DNA from: Pelomyxa schiedti | Lineage: Eukaryota > Evosea > Pelobiontida > Pelomyxidae | Length of the DNA: 64,000 nucleotides | Assembly: GCA_020536535.1 (NCBI GenBank) | Contig: JAHLWZ010000579.1 | Coordinates: 62,813 to 126,812, forward strand | Direction: 5' to 3' | Part shown: positions 36,691 to 47,940 of the stretch, in pieces | Layout of the letters: each line of letters begins with the position of its first letter | Position numbering within the stretch: the first letter of the stretch is position 1 | Made by a program: the position numbers and the translations under genes | Notes under the pieces: generated by a model | Databases searched by the model: none | What the model was told of the DNA's origin: nothing | What the model saw: only the letters and a program-made list of their open reading frames with translations

Positions 36691-38278
36691 TCACATCAGG
36701 CAGCAGTTGTTGCCATCATCTTTCTTTGTGGAGGTAGTGGTTGAGGTTGATGGTGAGGAATGGCTGGGATAGCACTCGTTGATTACACATTGCCAGTGCA
36801 GTGACAATTTGTTGAAAGCTCCTGGGTCCTCTTTTTCCTTAGTGTTGGTGAGTTTGTAGGAAGAAAGGAATGAATGGAACGAATTCTAATTCCCACACCA
36901 GGACGCGGAACTCAAATGCAGTGTTTCCTGAGAGTACTCGGCTTTCTTCACTCCAATCAAATAGAGCGGGGCTGGTGCCGGGGCACTGGTGCATTTTTTA
37001 AAATTTAGTTATATGATATAACCAGAGATTATTACTATATAATAATGGATTATTAGAAAATAAGAATTGAAGCGTAGAACCCATGGATTTAATTCCACAA
37101 GCCACACAGCATTGGTGTGCGGGTTATAGGCAAAATCAGCAACATAGGTGTCGAATGGTACTCGTTCACATACAACCCCGTTGAAGAATTCCAGAATCCT
37201 CGATTTGATTTGCTCTTTCTGAATTTGGTATCAGTGTTTAATCAATATAAGTACTTGGGGTGCACACATTGGCCACAACACCAGGCACAAAACAGAACTT
37301 GTAGTAGTGTGAGAGTGCCGTCATCTTCCTGTTATATATAAATGCCCGGAACTCATATTCAGGATACAGCTCTTGCCACTCCCGTACCACAAAATTAATT
37401 TTCCAAGGGTCGGTTGGAGGAATGACTTCCAATTGGTGCTGAAGGTGCTTTTGAACTCTCTCACTAAGCTTAGTTAATATGAATGAGTTACTCTGAGTGT
37501 CTTTTACCTTCGCTTAAACATCAACATTGCTTCAGCACCAGTTGTTACTCTGCACGCCCTGTAAATTGCTCTGTTCAGCTCTATCACGGCCAGTGAGGGA
37601 GAGACGGAGAGGTCAGGTAAGGGGCCCAAAGTACTCAAAGAGTTCTTTAGATGTTCACAGACTTCCTTGCTCTTGAATTTTGTGGCATCTTTTGGGCTGA
37701 GTTGCTAAATATCTTCGGTCCTCGTGAAACATGAAGGAAAACCTGAGGGTAGAGAGCCTCACAAAAGCTGCACCAGCTTTTAATGACCTTATTGCAGCTT
37801 CAATCTTTGCCTCCATCTATAAAAATGCCACGTTATTGGAATATCACGAAACAAGATACAGCAATCCTTTCATATACTAAAGAGAAATACAAAACCCACT
37901 TCAGCAATTACAGGCTCCACTTGTACGAGTCAGTAAAGTAAATGAATACCTCGCACATAAAATACAAAAATATGGGAGGTTTGAAATACAAACCTGTGAC
38001 TGGAGAGGATGAGCTAGAACTAGGTTGATTCTGCCACCGTAGAATGGCCCCAGCATCATCCCTGCTTAACGGAATCACCACAGACCTGAATGTAACATCC
38101 CCAACAACATCTATCCACCCCTCCACATTGGCAAGTCCTAGGGAAACAAAAAAAGTTGTTGTTGGAGAGAAGCAAAAATGCTGAGGCCCTAGAGGGCAAA
38201 AAAACAGCAAATTTGCTGTACAAGGCACGTTACGTTGGTGGTTGGTAACGAACCTGATTCCTCTGTTGCTACTTTCAT
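36691..38278 (-). CDS. D123/CDC123-like protein with C-terminal CaaX box
   Basis: Exon 1 is only about 25 nt (MKVATEES) and joins over an intron to GLANVEGWIDVVGDVTFRS. The core carries AGAAFVRLST, then SPKDATKFKSKEVCEHL, NFVVREWQELYPEYEFRAF, IYNRKMTALSHYYKF and, near the end, SPALFDWSEESRVLSGNTA. These follow the D123 family, atypical ATP-grasp proteins that assist eIF2 assembly. The final exon, after an intron that begins GTGTGG, reads LEKEDPGAFNKLSLHWQC and a Ser/Thr-rich linker. It ends NNCCLM, which fits a CaaX prenylation box, an unusual tail for this family. The stop is TGA at 36691-36693. Confidence 0.66.
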
Positions 38279-38405
38279 TTGAGTTTACTGCCTTTTCAGG
38301 GGGGAATGAATGGACTTGGGTGTGTTTTATTCGATTCTTGGGTTTTTATTATGGAGAAAGGTACAAGTGGTGGACTGGCCATTGAGGACTGAGGTTAGAG
38401 TTGCC

Positions 38406-39715
38406 CTACTGACGCGAGACGGGCAAGTTCGAGAGCGCCGTGAATACCAGCATTCCCGCCAAAGCGGGATTTAACAATGTAGTTGTTAATTGCATCTGTT
38501 TGCGTAAGTTAGGAACTAGGGGGTTGGTGTTTGGTAGATGGGACATACTGGTAGTCACTGCCGGGGAGTCAATGTAGCCACTCAGGAGATGTGTTACTTT
38601 CCGGCGAATTGCGGGTAGTAGTAGCTCTCGGTTCATGATTCCACCTCCAAGAACAATGACACATGGTGAGACAGTAAGCACCAAAGTAGCGCACATGTGT
38701 GCCAAGTAGTGCCTGTTCAACTCTTAGCCATTTTATAATACTGTTGTCCCTTACGCGACGTGATCCCAGTCTGGGTGTGTATCTGGGACATTTTGGAGGT
38801 TTGCTTGGTCAACTTGGAATCTCTCAGCCAATGCGTGACTAGCTACCATTGCTTCAACACATGGAACTTCTTTGTGGAAGGGGCAGCACCCTGGGTAAGT
38901 GTCACCAACTGCTCGTGGGGTGCTTAAAAAGAGGTTAGGCGCCAGTTATGAGTACATCTTGTTATCCACACACAACATATGACCCATCTCTGGATGGAGC
39001 AGACCATGAACTGGGTGCCCGTCAACTACAATGCCAACTCCCACACCAGTACCCACAGTAATGTAAGCACAGCTTGTCAGGCTACGCAACCTGTTCACCA
39101 TAAGAATTCAAAAACATACAATGGAGAAAGGCAGTACGGAGGGGGTATGTGGCCTCCATGTGTAACCTCATTGAGAGCAGCAGCATTAACATCGGTGTCA
39201 AATCGCACAGGAACAGTTTCAAACCCCACAGTAAGGAGCTTTAGAAGGTTCACATTCCTCCAAGAGGTCTTCGGTGTTGTTGTAATGTACCCAAACCTTT
39301 CAGTACGATTAAAAAGCAGTCAAGCAACCAACACCCACATTGGGGATGACCCGCAAGGATCAATTGGGCCAAAGGAAGCAACACCCAAGCACTCAAACGG
39401 TTGGTGCTCTCTCAACCTAAAATTGTGAAACCACAGGCATAGAACATGCACATACAAATAAAAAAAAGTTACCACGCATTTATCTTGACCAAGACATCAG
39501 CCGGGCCGCCTCCCTCGGTCGCAAATGTCGCTTTTTCAACGATTCTCCACGCAGGATGTGCCAAAACATCACTCGTAGATCCCGTCTCGCCGACTGTCAT
39601 AGTTTCCGCTATTGCGACGCGTATGCTCTGTCCCCTTTGTTATGTAAACATCATGCAGTGAAGATCTAAAAACGGCCTACCCTGTCTCGACACCAGCAAA
39701 CCTCTTCCGCATCAT
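38406..39715 (-). CDS. ROK-family sugar kinase (fructokinase-like)
   Basis: The start [12 protein letters not shown] joins over an intron to [17 protein letters not shown] core follows with [18 protein letters not shown] and LLHPEMGH, and the Cys-rich zinc-type loop [18 protein letters not shown]. Next are [15 protein letters not shown] and the C-terminal block [30 protein letters not shown]. These match bacterial-type fructokinases that phosphorylate fructose or related sugars in the cytosol. The stop is TAG at 38406-38408. Several short introns occur, although the protein family is common in bacteria. Confidence 0.85.
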
Positions 39716-39929
39716 TGTTTTTCCTTTTTTTTCTTTTTCTGTTTCTGCTTTTTTGTTTGATGGCCTCGTCGTTTGAGAGGGCAGGCAAAAAGATTTTTTT
39801 TTTTTGTTGGTTCAATGGCTTTTAGGCCACTGGCTAATTGTATGTCGGAGGGATGTTATGAAGATACATGGAAGGTTTTGGGTATGGGTTGTTATGGGAT
39901 GGCGGGACGAAGGATCGAGGTAAAGTCGG

Positions 39930-41633
39930 TTAGTGTTTGCCAAAGCCAGAATCGACACAGGCCTGGTAGTCATCATAAATGGCTGTAGTCTTGGAACACA
40001 GTGATTCCACCCAGCACTCTGTTCCGCATTCGCATGGCGTGGCATCTGGGTTCCCTTGGTTGAATATCAACCACATTCTCTGGAATTCTCCGCAGTCACT
40101 CTGCACCAGGGAAAGAACGTCGGCCCAGGATGACGGTGAAAGGTCCTTCATCCCGTAGTATTCAAGCGGAGAGTAGAGCTTGTGCCATATGACCTCGCCG
40201 GCGTCCTCGGATTCATAAGGGTCGTAATAGAATTGATCCCAATCGAGGATTTCTTTGCTGGTGTCATCATACTTGTATCTACGCACTGAAGGGAACACGT
40301 CCGTGAGAGTAGTCAAAGACGGAGATATGTAAGCCACTTCTTGATCTGTGTCGGTCCTATGTGGGATTCAATTTTATTATCCTGTAACCTCATAGGGTAT
40401 TGTGGCGTACGTGTATACTAGTCGAAGGTCATCTCTGTGAGCATGCCCAGCAAGCCGAGCAACAATAACGTCTGAATATGTGTGGTAGAGGTTCAACATT
40501 CTCACTTCCCAACTTGGAATGGTATCAGGTAACTTGGAGTCCCACACTATTCCTGGATGATGGTGACCAAAGAGAATGACCTTTGGGTGAGGTGAGCGCC
40601 AGAATAAACTTATGAAGAGGGAATTAAGGCACCTTCTCTCCGTCAACTCTGGCTTGAGTAAGAGTATCATCTAACCACTGCCACTGGCCAGCAGGATCCC
40701 AATTTTCATCTGTTCTGTTTGCGTACCTACGACTGTCAGGGGAAGAAAATAATAAAACAAGCACATACTCATCCCACCAATCAAACCAGTTTGTGTTCAT
40801 TGTAACCTAGACGCAATATAACTTAGTTTAGAAATGTATGTAATTCGGTGGAAGTGCATACCAAACGAAGGCCTGGTTCCACAAGAACTGTATAGTAAGC
40901 TCCTTTCCTAACTGTCACCAAGGCATCATCAGGAAGCCAGTACCGCCACCTGTTTTTGGGTTGATTAGAAAATTAGCTCGAGAACAATGTTACGGACAAG
41001 GCTGTAATGTTGGAGAGCATCCAATCGCAATCAGGGGGAGGTGCCCACATTGTCAGTGGGTGGTAATCATGGTTTCCAACACAAGGGAAAACCCTGTTTT
41101 TTTGTTTTTTGGTTTTTAAAATTACAAAATTTTAATTTTTAAAAACCGCTACAGTAGAGAGTGTGCGCTAGAAAGAGGGGGGGGGAAAAAAAAAAAAACC
41201 TCCTATCAGGCATAGCCTGCTGAAACGTAATAACAGCTTCCTCAATAGTCTCGAGGGTCCTTAGGACCGTCTGCTTCGCAATCTGCGAGCCCGTGGAGTC
41301 CATCGTCCACAAGATGAAGGAGTCGTCGCTGCCGTCGCCGGCGACGAACGACAGGGCCTCCTCCCAGGCGGCCAGCGGCAGGTGGCACTTGAAGGCGCCC
41401 CAGCGCCCCGCCGTCACGTTCTCGTAGCCGTCGCTCGGGATGCTGTGCTGCTGGCAGCACTGCAGCTGCTTGCACACGGCCGCCGACCCGGCGACGTAGT
41501 CGGGGTCCAGGTGGGTGTCCGAGAACTGCCAGAACTGCGCGCCCGCCGCAAGGCGCAATAATGGGAGGAGGACGAAGGAGAGGAGGAGGGCCACCGGCGA
41601 AGATGGTGGCGACGAGGGGTGACGACCCGGCAT
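39930..41633 (-). CDS. Secreted acid-sphingomyelinase-like phosphodiesterase
   Basis: The ATG at 41633 opens a Pro/Ser leader and a signal peptide (VALLLSFVLLPLLRLAAGA). The calcineurin-like metallophosphoesterase core has FSDTHLDPDY, a Cys-rich segment (CKQLQCC), WGAFKCHLPLAAWEEAL, FILWTMDSTG (usually TGD), VGNHDYHPLTMWAPP, TNWFDWWDE, KVILFGHHHPG and ARLAGHAHRDDLRLVY. The C-terminal domain has YYDPYESEDAGEVIWHKLYS and Cys pairs (CECGTECW). The stop is at 39930-39932. Related enzymes hydrolyse sphingomyelin or nucleotides outside the cell or in lysosomes. The first exon (41290-41630) is strongly GC-rich compared with the rest. One intron near 41100-41200 holds T-rich and A-rich runs. Confidence 0.83.
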
Positions 41634-41854
41634 GGGCGTGGTTGTTGGTGTGAAAAACGCGGTGATCTTTGTTGTTAATTTGTTTGTTTGATATTTGGGG
41701 AAAATCGTTCAATCTTGTGTGATTTTCGGTGAGAAAAAACGCCGAAACTAGAAGAGAAGTTTCGTGGATGAGAGGCACTAATGAGTACAACAACCAGACA
41801 CTTTGTGCTTACTTGTTTGGATGATTGAATTTTTTTAAAATTACACTCTATTGC

Positions 41855-44208
41855 TTATCTGCCGCTTTGGTGAAGAACATGACACAGTGTGCAAGTCAGG
41901 AACATTACACAGAACACCACAATGACAAGTACAACAAGCATGATAACTGCAAGTGCGGAGGGAGTGAGATTGGTGAAAGGTAAATAAATAGGGAGTGCCT
42001 TTTTGGCGGAATGAGAGTCGAGGTTGCATTCTGTGAACTTGCTTGGCCATTTCTACTGTTGCCCCAAGAGTCTCCATGAGCAAGGCATCCTTGTCAACAA
42101 ACATTAGTTTGGATACTTGTTGCCCATTCCTGTACTACAAGTTATTTGGTTATTCCTGTTCTTGGAGCAAACCTCAATTTTAAATCAAAAGGAGACTCAA
42201 CAACGGCATTAGGGAAGATTTCCTTGACTTCTTGGGCTATAACACCATGCCTTGTTTGCTTGGTCCCGTCCACTTCTTCCTTTTAGGGTATTAATGTTAG
42301 CAAACAAAAGAGAGCCAGATACAATTGTATCGGCCAACCTTCATATTGTATTCATAGAGTTTGACTTGCGATAGCTTTTCTAATTGGCCAGATGTATCTA
42401 GAAGTTTTACATTCTCTTTTATTCTCACATCTTTTTTTTTGGTTTAAAAGGGATAAGTGGGTGTTGTGAAACAAAACCTGAAGTCTGGTGCACAGTCCCA
42501 GTAAGGGCAATGTTACCCATCACCGTGAGGGCTTCGGATGGGTGCTTGGTATTGATGCCAACTTTTCCAACAAAATTTGTGGTTTTGGGGGCACTCAGAT
42601 CTATCCAGTATTACTCTCAAATTGTGAGATTTCGTACTCAACCTGTCTCCTCTGCACATAATTTAAGTGGAACGGACTTCACTGTGTCACTTGACTCCTG
42701 AAGGGTTTGTCAGCATAAATTATTAATTAAAACCAAAGGACCTTCAGTTTCGGAGAGTACTTCCCTGGGTGATTGCCTCTAACAATGAGGGAATCAGAAA
42801 TCTTAGATAAAAGAGCGACGGTGGATGCTTTGGTGTGCACTGTGAGTGTTATGATAAGCTGGAAGTATTCTTGCTGAGGAGAAATTAGGGAAAAAATAGG
42901 AGTAGTCATTCCACCTTTTTGTTATCCGAGTTATGTGAGGTAGCTTTAGCGAAGTATAGCTTGGGCAAGATGCACTTATAAAATTGTTAATGTTAGACAT
43001 GTAGGCACTTCAAAGTTACCCTCTGCCCTTGAACACAAGAGAATACACAAGGCGACTTTTGTTGTCTGTCCCTTGTGACAGTAGAGTAGTGTAGTTCCAC
43101 CTGCAATTTCCTTACTCAATTCAAATCGGCAGTTCGTTTATACCTTCTTGAGTGGGGAAGAGTCGGCAACAACAGCTGTTACACAGTACGATAAAGATTC
43201 TATCTGTTCTAATTTGTCATTGTTCAAAATGTACCTAGATAGGACTAATGTTTTGAAAACAGTCAGAAAACGAAAACTAACTGTGCTACAGAGTTTCTAT
43301 CCTCCAAAATAAATGTACAGCTAAGTTTAAGTTGATTTCGTCTGTAGTGAATGAACGAGTTCATTTCTGAACTGAAGTGGTACCCCTCAGATTCAATTAT
43401 AATGTCATAGCTCCTAAGTGAAATGAACTGCGTAAAGGAGTTGATAGAAGTACGTTGGTTTACAAAGTGAGTCATATAATACAAAAGTTGAAGGTGCCAA
43501 AAGTGTCCATGATAGAGAATTTGGTGAGTTGGGTGTTCTGACTTCTTCAGCTGATCTTTTTTTCCCTGCGAGGGTGGGGGATCTTACAATGCTGGGAGGG
43601 GTACAATTTTGAGGCGAGTCTGTTGGTACTGGAACTGAAATTGATGTAGTGAAGGTAGGGATCTTTTTCGTTTTAATTCCAAATATAGATTGTGTTGCAG
43701 TGAGTCCCAACCTGGTTTTGACCTGTGCCTTCAACTACTATGATTAGTTTTTCCCTCCAAGAGTGGGTCCATACCATAGGTGAGTTCGTCTCCAGGTGAG
43801 ACAAGTGGTGCATACATAGGCCAATTTGCAGCCCCAAGCAAGTGATTGGCGAAGGAGTTGCTTGACGTTTGCGGTTCGCAGCACGTGATAGGTGTTTGAT
43901 GCAACTGAGTTAAAAATTGCGTTGGGGCCCGCTCGCCCTGTTGTGACAGGCACGCATTAATGGCGTTCTGTTGAGTCTCACCACCAAACGCGAAACCATA
44001 GAGCTGAGTTATGGCCTCCGAGTCGCTAAGATACGTTCCTGTCGTAGACACGGGTGCACCCTCCCTGAAGCAAAGTTGGTTTTTTTTCTTTTATGGTTTT
44101 GTGACAATGAAACTGGTAGGACGTGTGATCCGGGGATTGGTGTCATACGTACGTGTCACCGAGAATTAACGTCTCTCCCACAACGCCGCCGCGGTCAGAC
44201 GCTGTCAT
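41855..44208 (-). CDS. MYRF/MrfA-like membrane-tethered NDT80 transcription factor
   Basis: Start MTASDRGGVVGETLILGDT, then a Gln/Asn/Pro-rich region. An NDT80-type DNA-binding domain follows (SEGYHFSSEMNSFIHYRRN, QLKLSCTFILEDRNSV, ESLIVRGNHPGKYSPKLKVLW). After it comes the pre-chaperone strand GKVGINTKHPSEALTVMGN. The S74-type self-cleaving domain is next: splicing yields TSDVRIKENVKLLD, which keeps the Ser and Lys of the catalytic dyad. Further on is TRHGVIAQEVKEIFPNAVV. A single membrane segment near the C-terminus (ALAVIMLVVLVIVVFCVMFL) is followed by a short tail and TAA at 41855-41857. In MYRF and Dictyostelium MrfA, trimeric self-cleavage frees the DNA-binding part from the ER; the same is likely here. 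Confidence 0.85.
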
Positions 44209-44489
44209 TTTTGTCACAGTGATGTTATGTTGGAGATTTGCTCTTTTTGTGAGAGAAATCCCTTACTCTAACAGCTTTTACTTGCTGTGGAAAGTCGGCG
44301 AAATGTTAAGTACATATCCTCATGGCCTTATCTGGCTTGCCCCACTCTTCATCTCGTGGGCACGCCATAGAGAACAATGCGTGAGAGTGTTAGAGTGATG
44401 TGAGGCCCCAGGTGGAACGAACAAGTTTCAATGGACACTCTCACATTCGTTTGGTTTCTTGGCGGGGGTAACAGATTTTCGAGTTGGTG

Positions 44490-45692
44490 ATGCGTGCTGT
44501 TGAGCGGTTGTTGGTAGTTGTTGGAGTTGTAATTGGGTCGGGTGTCATTGTGGGAGGAGATGTTGTCGGGATGGTGGTTATTCCCCATGGAGGGATAGCC
44601 ATTGACCCAACGCAGTTCGATGGAAACGAGACTCAGATGGAACTGGCTTGGGAGATAAATTCTGCTTGCACCGATGTGGGACAGTCAGTAGTATTCTGAA
44701 CCTGGAATCCTTAATTTTTTTTATTTTTTTTGGATTGTTTCTTCTTTGGGGGATACTTAAATCTTTGAGTAGGAACGTGCACTAATACCAAGTATGATTC
44801 TAACGGGATGTGGTATTGCAGGATGATTTTGTCTATGAAACCTGATGTTATTGTGCTGGACACACCTCATGGAGTGGCAAATGACAATAACTTTGCGTTT
44901 TACCTCAATTCTCATGGCTACGGATCGGCTGCCACCGAGGGTGGATATGCGGAGTACTGCATGTCAGTACCCCTTGATTCGACAACTGCTCAACAGCTCT
45001 TGGACTCCCTTTATTCATTGGTATCCAAAGGGGAACCTTCTAACTGATTTGTTATACATACTGCCAGAAATTGAATGTCTCTGGGATGACTGCTTTTGGG
45101 TCTGATTCCAGTTTTCCTTTACATGCCGGGGAGATTATACCACTTTGGTTTGAGCGCGTTGAGGTGATTGATGCCAGCGCCGGCCTACCGACCACACCTT
45201 GTGGCGTTGTTGTTATTTCACAACCAACGAGGAGGCTAACAGACCCTGTGGGAATGATACCTGAGCTGCTTACCCTTGGAAATTCATTGTACGATTCTCT
45301 CAGGGCATCTCCCTTGCGCGTAGTAGTGATCATAAGTGGTACTTATACCCACTTCCAACCTAACACCCACATAGTAACCGGAACCCAAAACACAAAAAGG
45401 GGACCTTGCCCATACACATGACGCAACTGGACCCTATGGATACAGCCCCACTGCAGAGCCATTTGATGAGGCCTGTGGGCAATGGGTTGAAAAGCAAGAC
45501 CGAGACCAATTGTTGGATGTTGCTGCAGGACTGGTAGAGGAAGCCCTGTGCTGTGGGTTCACTGGATTCTGTATCCTGCAAGGTATGCTGGACAAGTCAC
45601 TGTCCCTTGGGGAACAGTGGGATTCACACCTGTTCGCTAATGGAGCACCTTCATACTATGGAATGATGGTGGGATCCTTTGTCAAGGTCTGA
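44490..45692 (+). CDS. Class III extradiol dioxygenase (LigB-type) protein
   Basis: The chosen ATG at 44490 gives a hydrophobic start (RAVERLLVVVGVVIGSGVIV) followed by GMVVIPHGGIAIDP. After two introns come KPDVIVLDTPHGVANDNNF, HAGEIIPLWFERV, CGVVVISQPTRRLT and VVVIISGDLAHTHDATGPYG. The tail is CGFTGFCILQGMLDKSL and APSYYGMMVGSFVKV. The PHGG and SGDLAHTHDATGPYG blocks are characteristic of LigB-type ring-opening dioxygenases and AmmeMemoRadiSam B relatives, which bind non-haem iron through His and Glu. The start may be wrong if the Val/Gly-rich leader is an intron. The substrate is unknown. The family is mostly bacterial, so horizontal origin is possible, yet the gene has introns typical of this genome. 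Confidence 0.78.
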
Positions 45693-46069
45693 TGTGTGCC
45701 CTCAACCCAATTGCAACCTTGTCCAGGAACAAAAATTTGAATCAAAGTTAAACAGTCCGGAAAACAAAAATTGAAAGGCCGACAAGCGGAGATGTTTTGT
45801 GGTAGTTAACCAGAGAAAACCCAATGGACACTGCTCTTATGGGCTGCGAATCATGAGGCATCTTCACCAAACGAACGTTCACGATGGAAAGGGCCAAAAT
45901 TGCGTATGACTAATTGTTTGTTGCATTTTTTTACCCCAAATCCATTCCCCTGCATTGCTTGCATTTCTATGCGTTTTTCCGTCAGTGCACTTAACAGAGA
46001 CACTACGGTCCCTAGTCCGATCTCGCACCCTGTTTATCTTTTCTCACTGATACGTAGAGTCAAGCCTGC
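45693..46069. other. Intergenic, no gene seen
   Basis: This is 377 bp between two plus-strand genes. It contains the 3' flank of the dioxygenase and the promoter region of the following gene, with no conserved open frame that I can find. Confidence 0.4.
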
Positions 46070-47717
46070 ATGTCGAAACCGGTACACAGCGATAGGAGCG
46101 ACCGCAACGAATCTGACGATGTGTCATTGAGAGATGCCGAAGCGGAAGACAACGTCGCGGACGAGAAAGAAAACAAGGGCACCGAGGAAAGTAACAGCGA
46201 TGTCGATGTAGATGGAGATGAGAATGATGAAAACGGGGACGAAGAAGAGGAGGAGGATGAAGATGAGAGCGAGAAAAAGAGCAAGAATAAAAATAAGAAT
46301 GGGGGCGAGGGCGAAGAGAAAGGAATTGATGAAGATTCTTGTAGTAAGAGATACGCTGCCCGACGCAGAAACACTCCCCGTGAACAATGGAAGAGAGAGG
46401 AGGAAGAGATGAGGGAGAGCGTGCTCTTTTCGTATGTGTTGCTGCTTCATTTGGCTCTTTGTCTTCACTAACAGTGATTACTGCAGATACAGGCCGCGGC
46501 CACGACCTCAGTGCGAAACCCTCTTGTCGGCTCAAGACCAGTTTCTTGCCTTTCTCATGGCGTCACACAAGAGATGCGGAGTTGGGAGCCCTGCCCACGT
46601 TATGTGTGCGAACACCACTTTGCTGAAAGACCTCTGTGACATCTGGGTGAACAACAGAGGCACTCGCTTACAGAAGTTCGCAATTATAGTGTCGCCGCAA
46701 CAGTCTATTGGCGTTCCACTGGGTGCCTTTGCCCATTGGTTCTTTGAATGTCAAATATCTCGTGCCCTGGGTGGAATCACTTTGAAAGAGCAGTTTTGGT
46801 TGAAATTGTGCCGAGCAAGAAAAACAAGGGACTTCATTGATACAACCACACACAAAGATGGGACCACAAGCATCTATTTTGAACCTGAGCCTTATGGTAA
46901 CTATGGCGCACACTACAGGCTACTCATGACACACGTTAGAGCCGATTTCATGAATGATGTATTTTACAAATGGACCACAAACTGGAAGTGGTGGGTAAAC
47001 AACGTCAGCAAGGACAACTGTGCCACTGTGGCAATTGAGAACCTTTTTGACCTGGAACCAGAGAAGAATCGCAGAGTCGTGACACTCCCAATCAAAGGAT
47101 CCATCATTGACGTCAGATTCAACCACGCCAACGTTGACGAGGCTTATGTTATTTTCAACAACCCATCTGACAGTAAAGGAGACACTGGTCCTGAAAGTGG
47201 GCTCACAACTACCACATTTGCTGTCATTGACTTGGCGAAAATACATCAAACGGGAGAGCTTGTATTGTTGAGTGAAACAAGGTGTTCCTTTCCTGGGAAA
47301 TACAAGGACTCCCTCATTTTCAGGCAACAAACAGGTGCCGGTACTTACATTGTGCAATCCAGGGAGGAGGAGAAGCAATATGATACTATATTTGTTGTGG
47401 ACGGAACAACCGGGGAACTGCAGAACCTCACATGCGGAACAAGTCTCGACGCGGTGACCAATACCGTTTTTCAAGTGGGGATGCAAAGCTTCTTCACGCT
47501 CAACCGGAACCAAGTCCCAGTTGATTTGTGGAATGTTGAGGCAGAAGGAGCCATCACACCCTTGCGCTACGTTGAGCTCATGAATCCTGGGGATGAGGAG
47601 GAGGTAGGTGGCTTGGCTGTCAGCTGCGACAGAACCTACACCATTCAAGTTGCTGTCAAGCAAAAAGGAGCCCCAACCCGTGTACTTGCTCGCTTTCCAT
47701 TGACTAAGCTCTCCTGA
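46070..47717 (+). CDS. Unrecognised protein, member A of a paralogous family
   Basis: Two exons (46070-46431 and 46487-47717) give 530 codons plus stop. The first exon encodes a highly acidic, Asp/Glu-rich leader and then KRYAARRRNTPREQWKREE. The second begins SYRPRPRPQCETLLSAQDQF and is an ordinary globular sequence with TLLKDLCDIWVNNRG, WTTNWKWWVNNVSKDNC and FAVIDLAKIHQTGELVLLSE. I know no family for it. Its LSAQDQFLAFLMASH segment lines up with LSASSQYISFALCLS in the gene at 52568-53778, and the following LLKDLCDIWV with LVHYIARKYV. The later part resembles a run of short beta strands, possibly propeller-like. Confidence 0.75.
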
Positions 47718-47819
47718 AGGTATCCCAGAGCACTCTCCACAATACGTATGTTATATTAACGGGATATCAGGCAAACAAAAAGGGCATCTACGTTTCAGCA
47801 AGTCTAGCCTTTATCTGAA

Positions 47820-47832
47820 CCCCCCCCCCCCC
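47820..47832. repeat. Poly-C homopolymer
   Basis: A run of 13 C between two plus-strand genes. It is the longest C run in the window. It may be a sequencing or assembly weak point. Confidence 0.9.
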
Positions 47833-47940
47833 GCACAGTGAGCGTAAAGGGGAAAAAATAAACCTTTGTTGCTTTTTTCCAGATCCGAATTTTGCTTTTT
47901 TAAAGGGAAACAAAAAACCTATTCAACTCGGAAGCGGTGG

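Noticed and set aside
46044..46535. Minus-strand Ser- and His-rich frames at 46044-46535
   Set aside because: Antisense of the Asp/Glu-rich first exon of the plus-strand gene, which splices cleanly into a long conserved exon.
46920..47663. Minus-strand 247-codon frame at 46920-47663
   Set aside because: It lies wholly opposite exon 2 of the plus-strand family member A; that strand has the paralogue and the coherent splice, this one has no recognisable domain.
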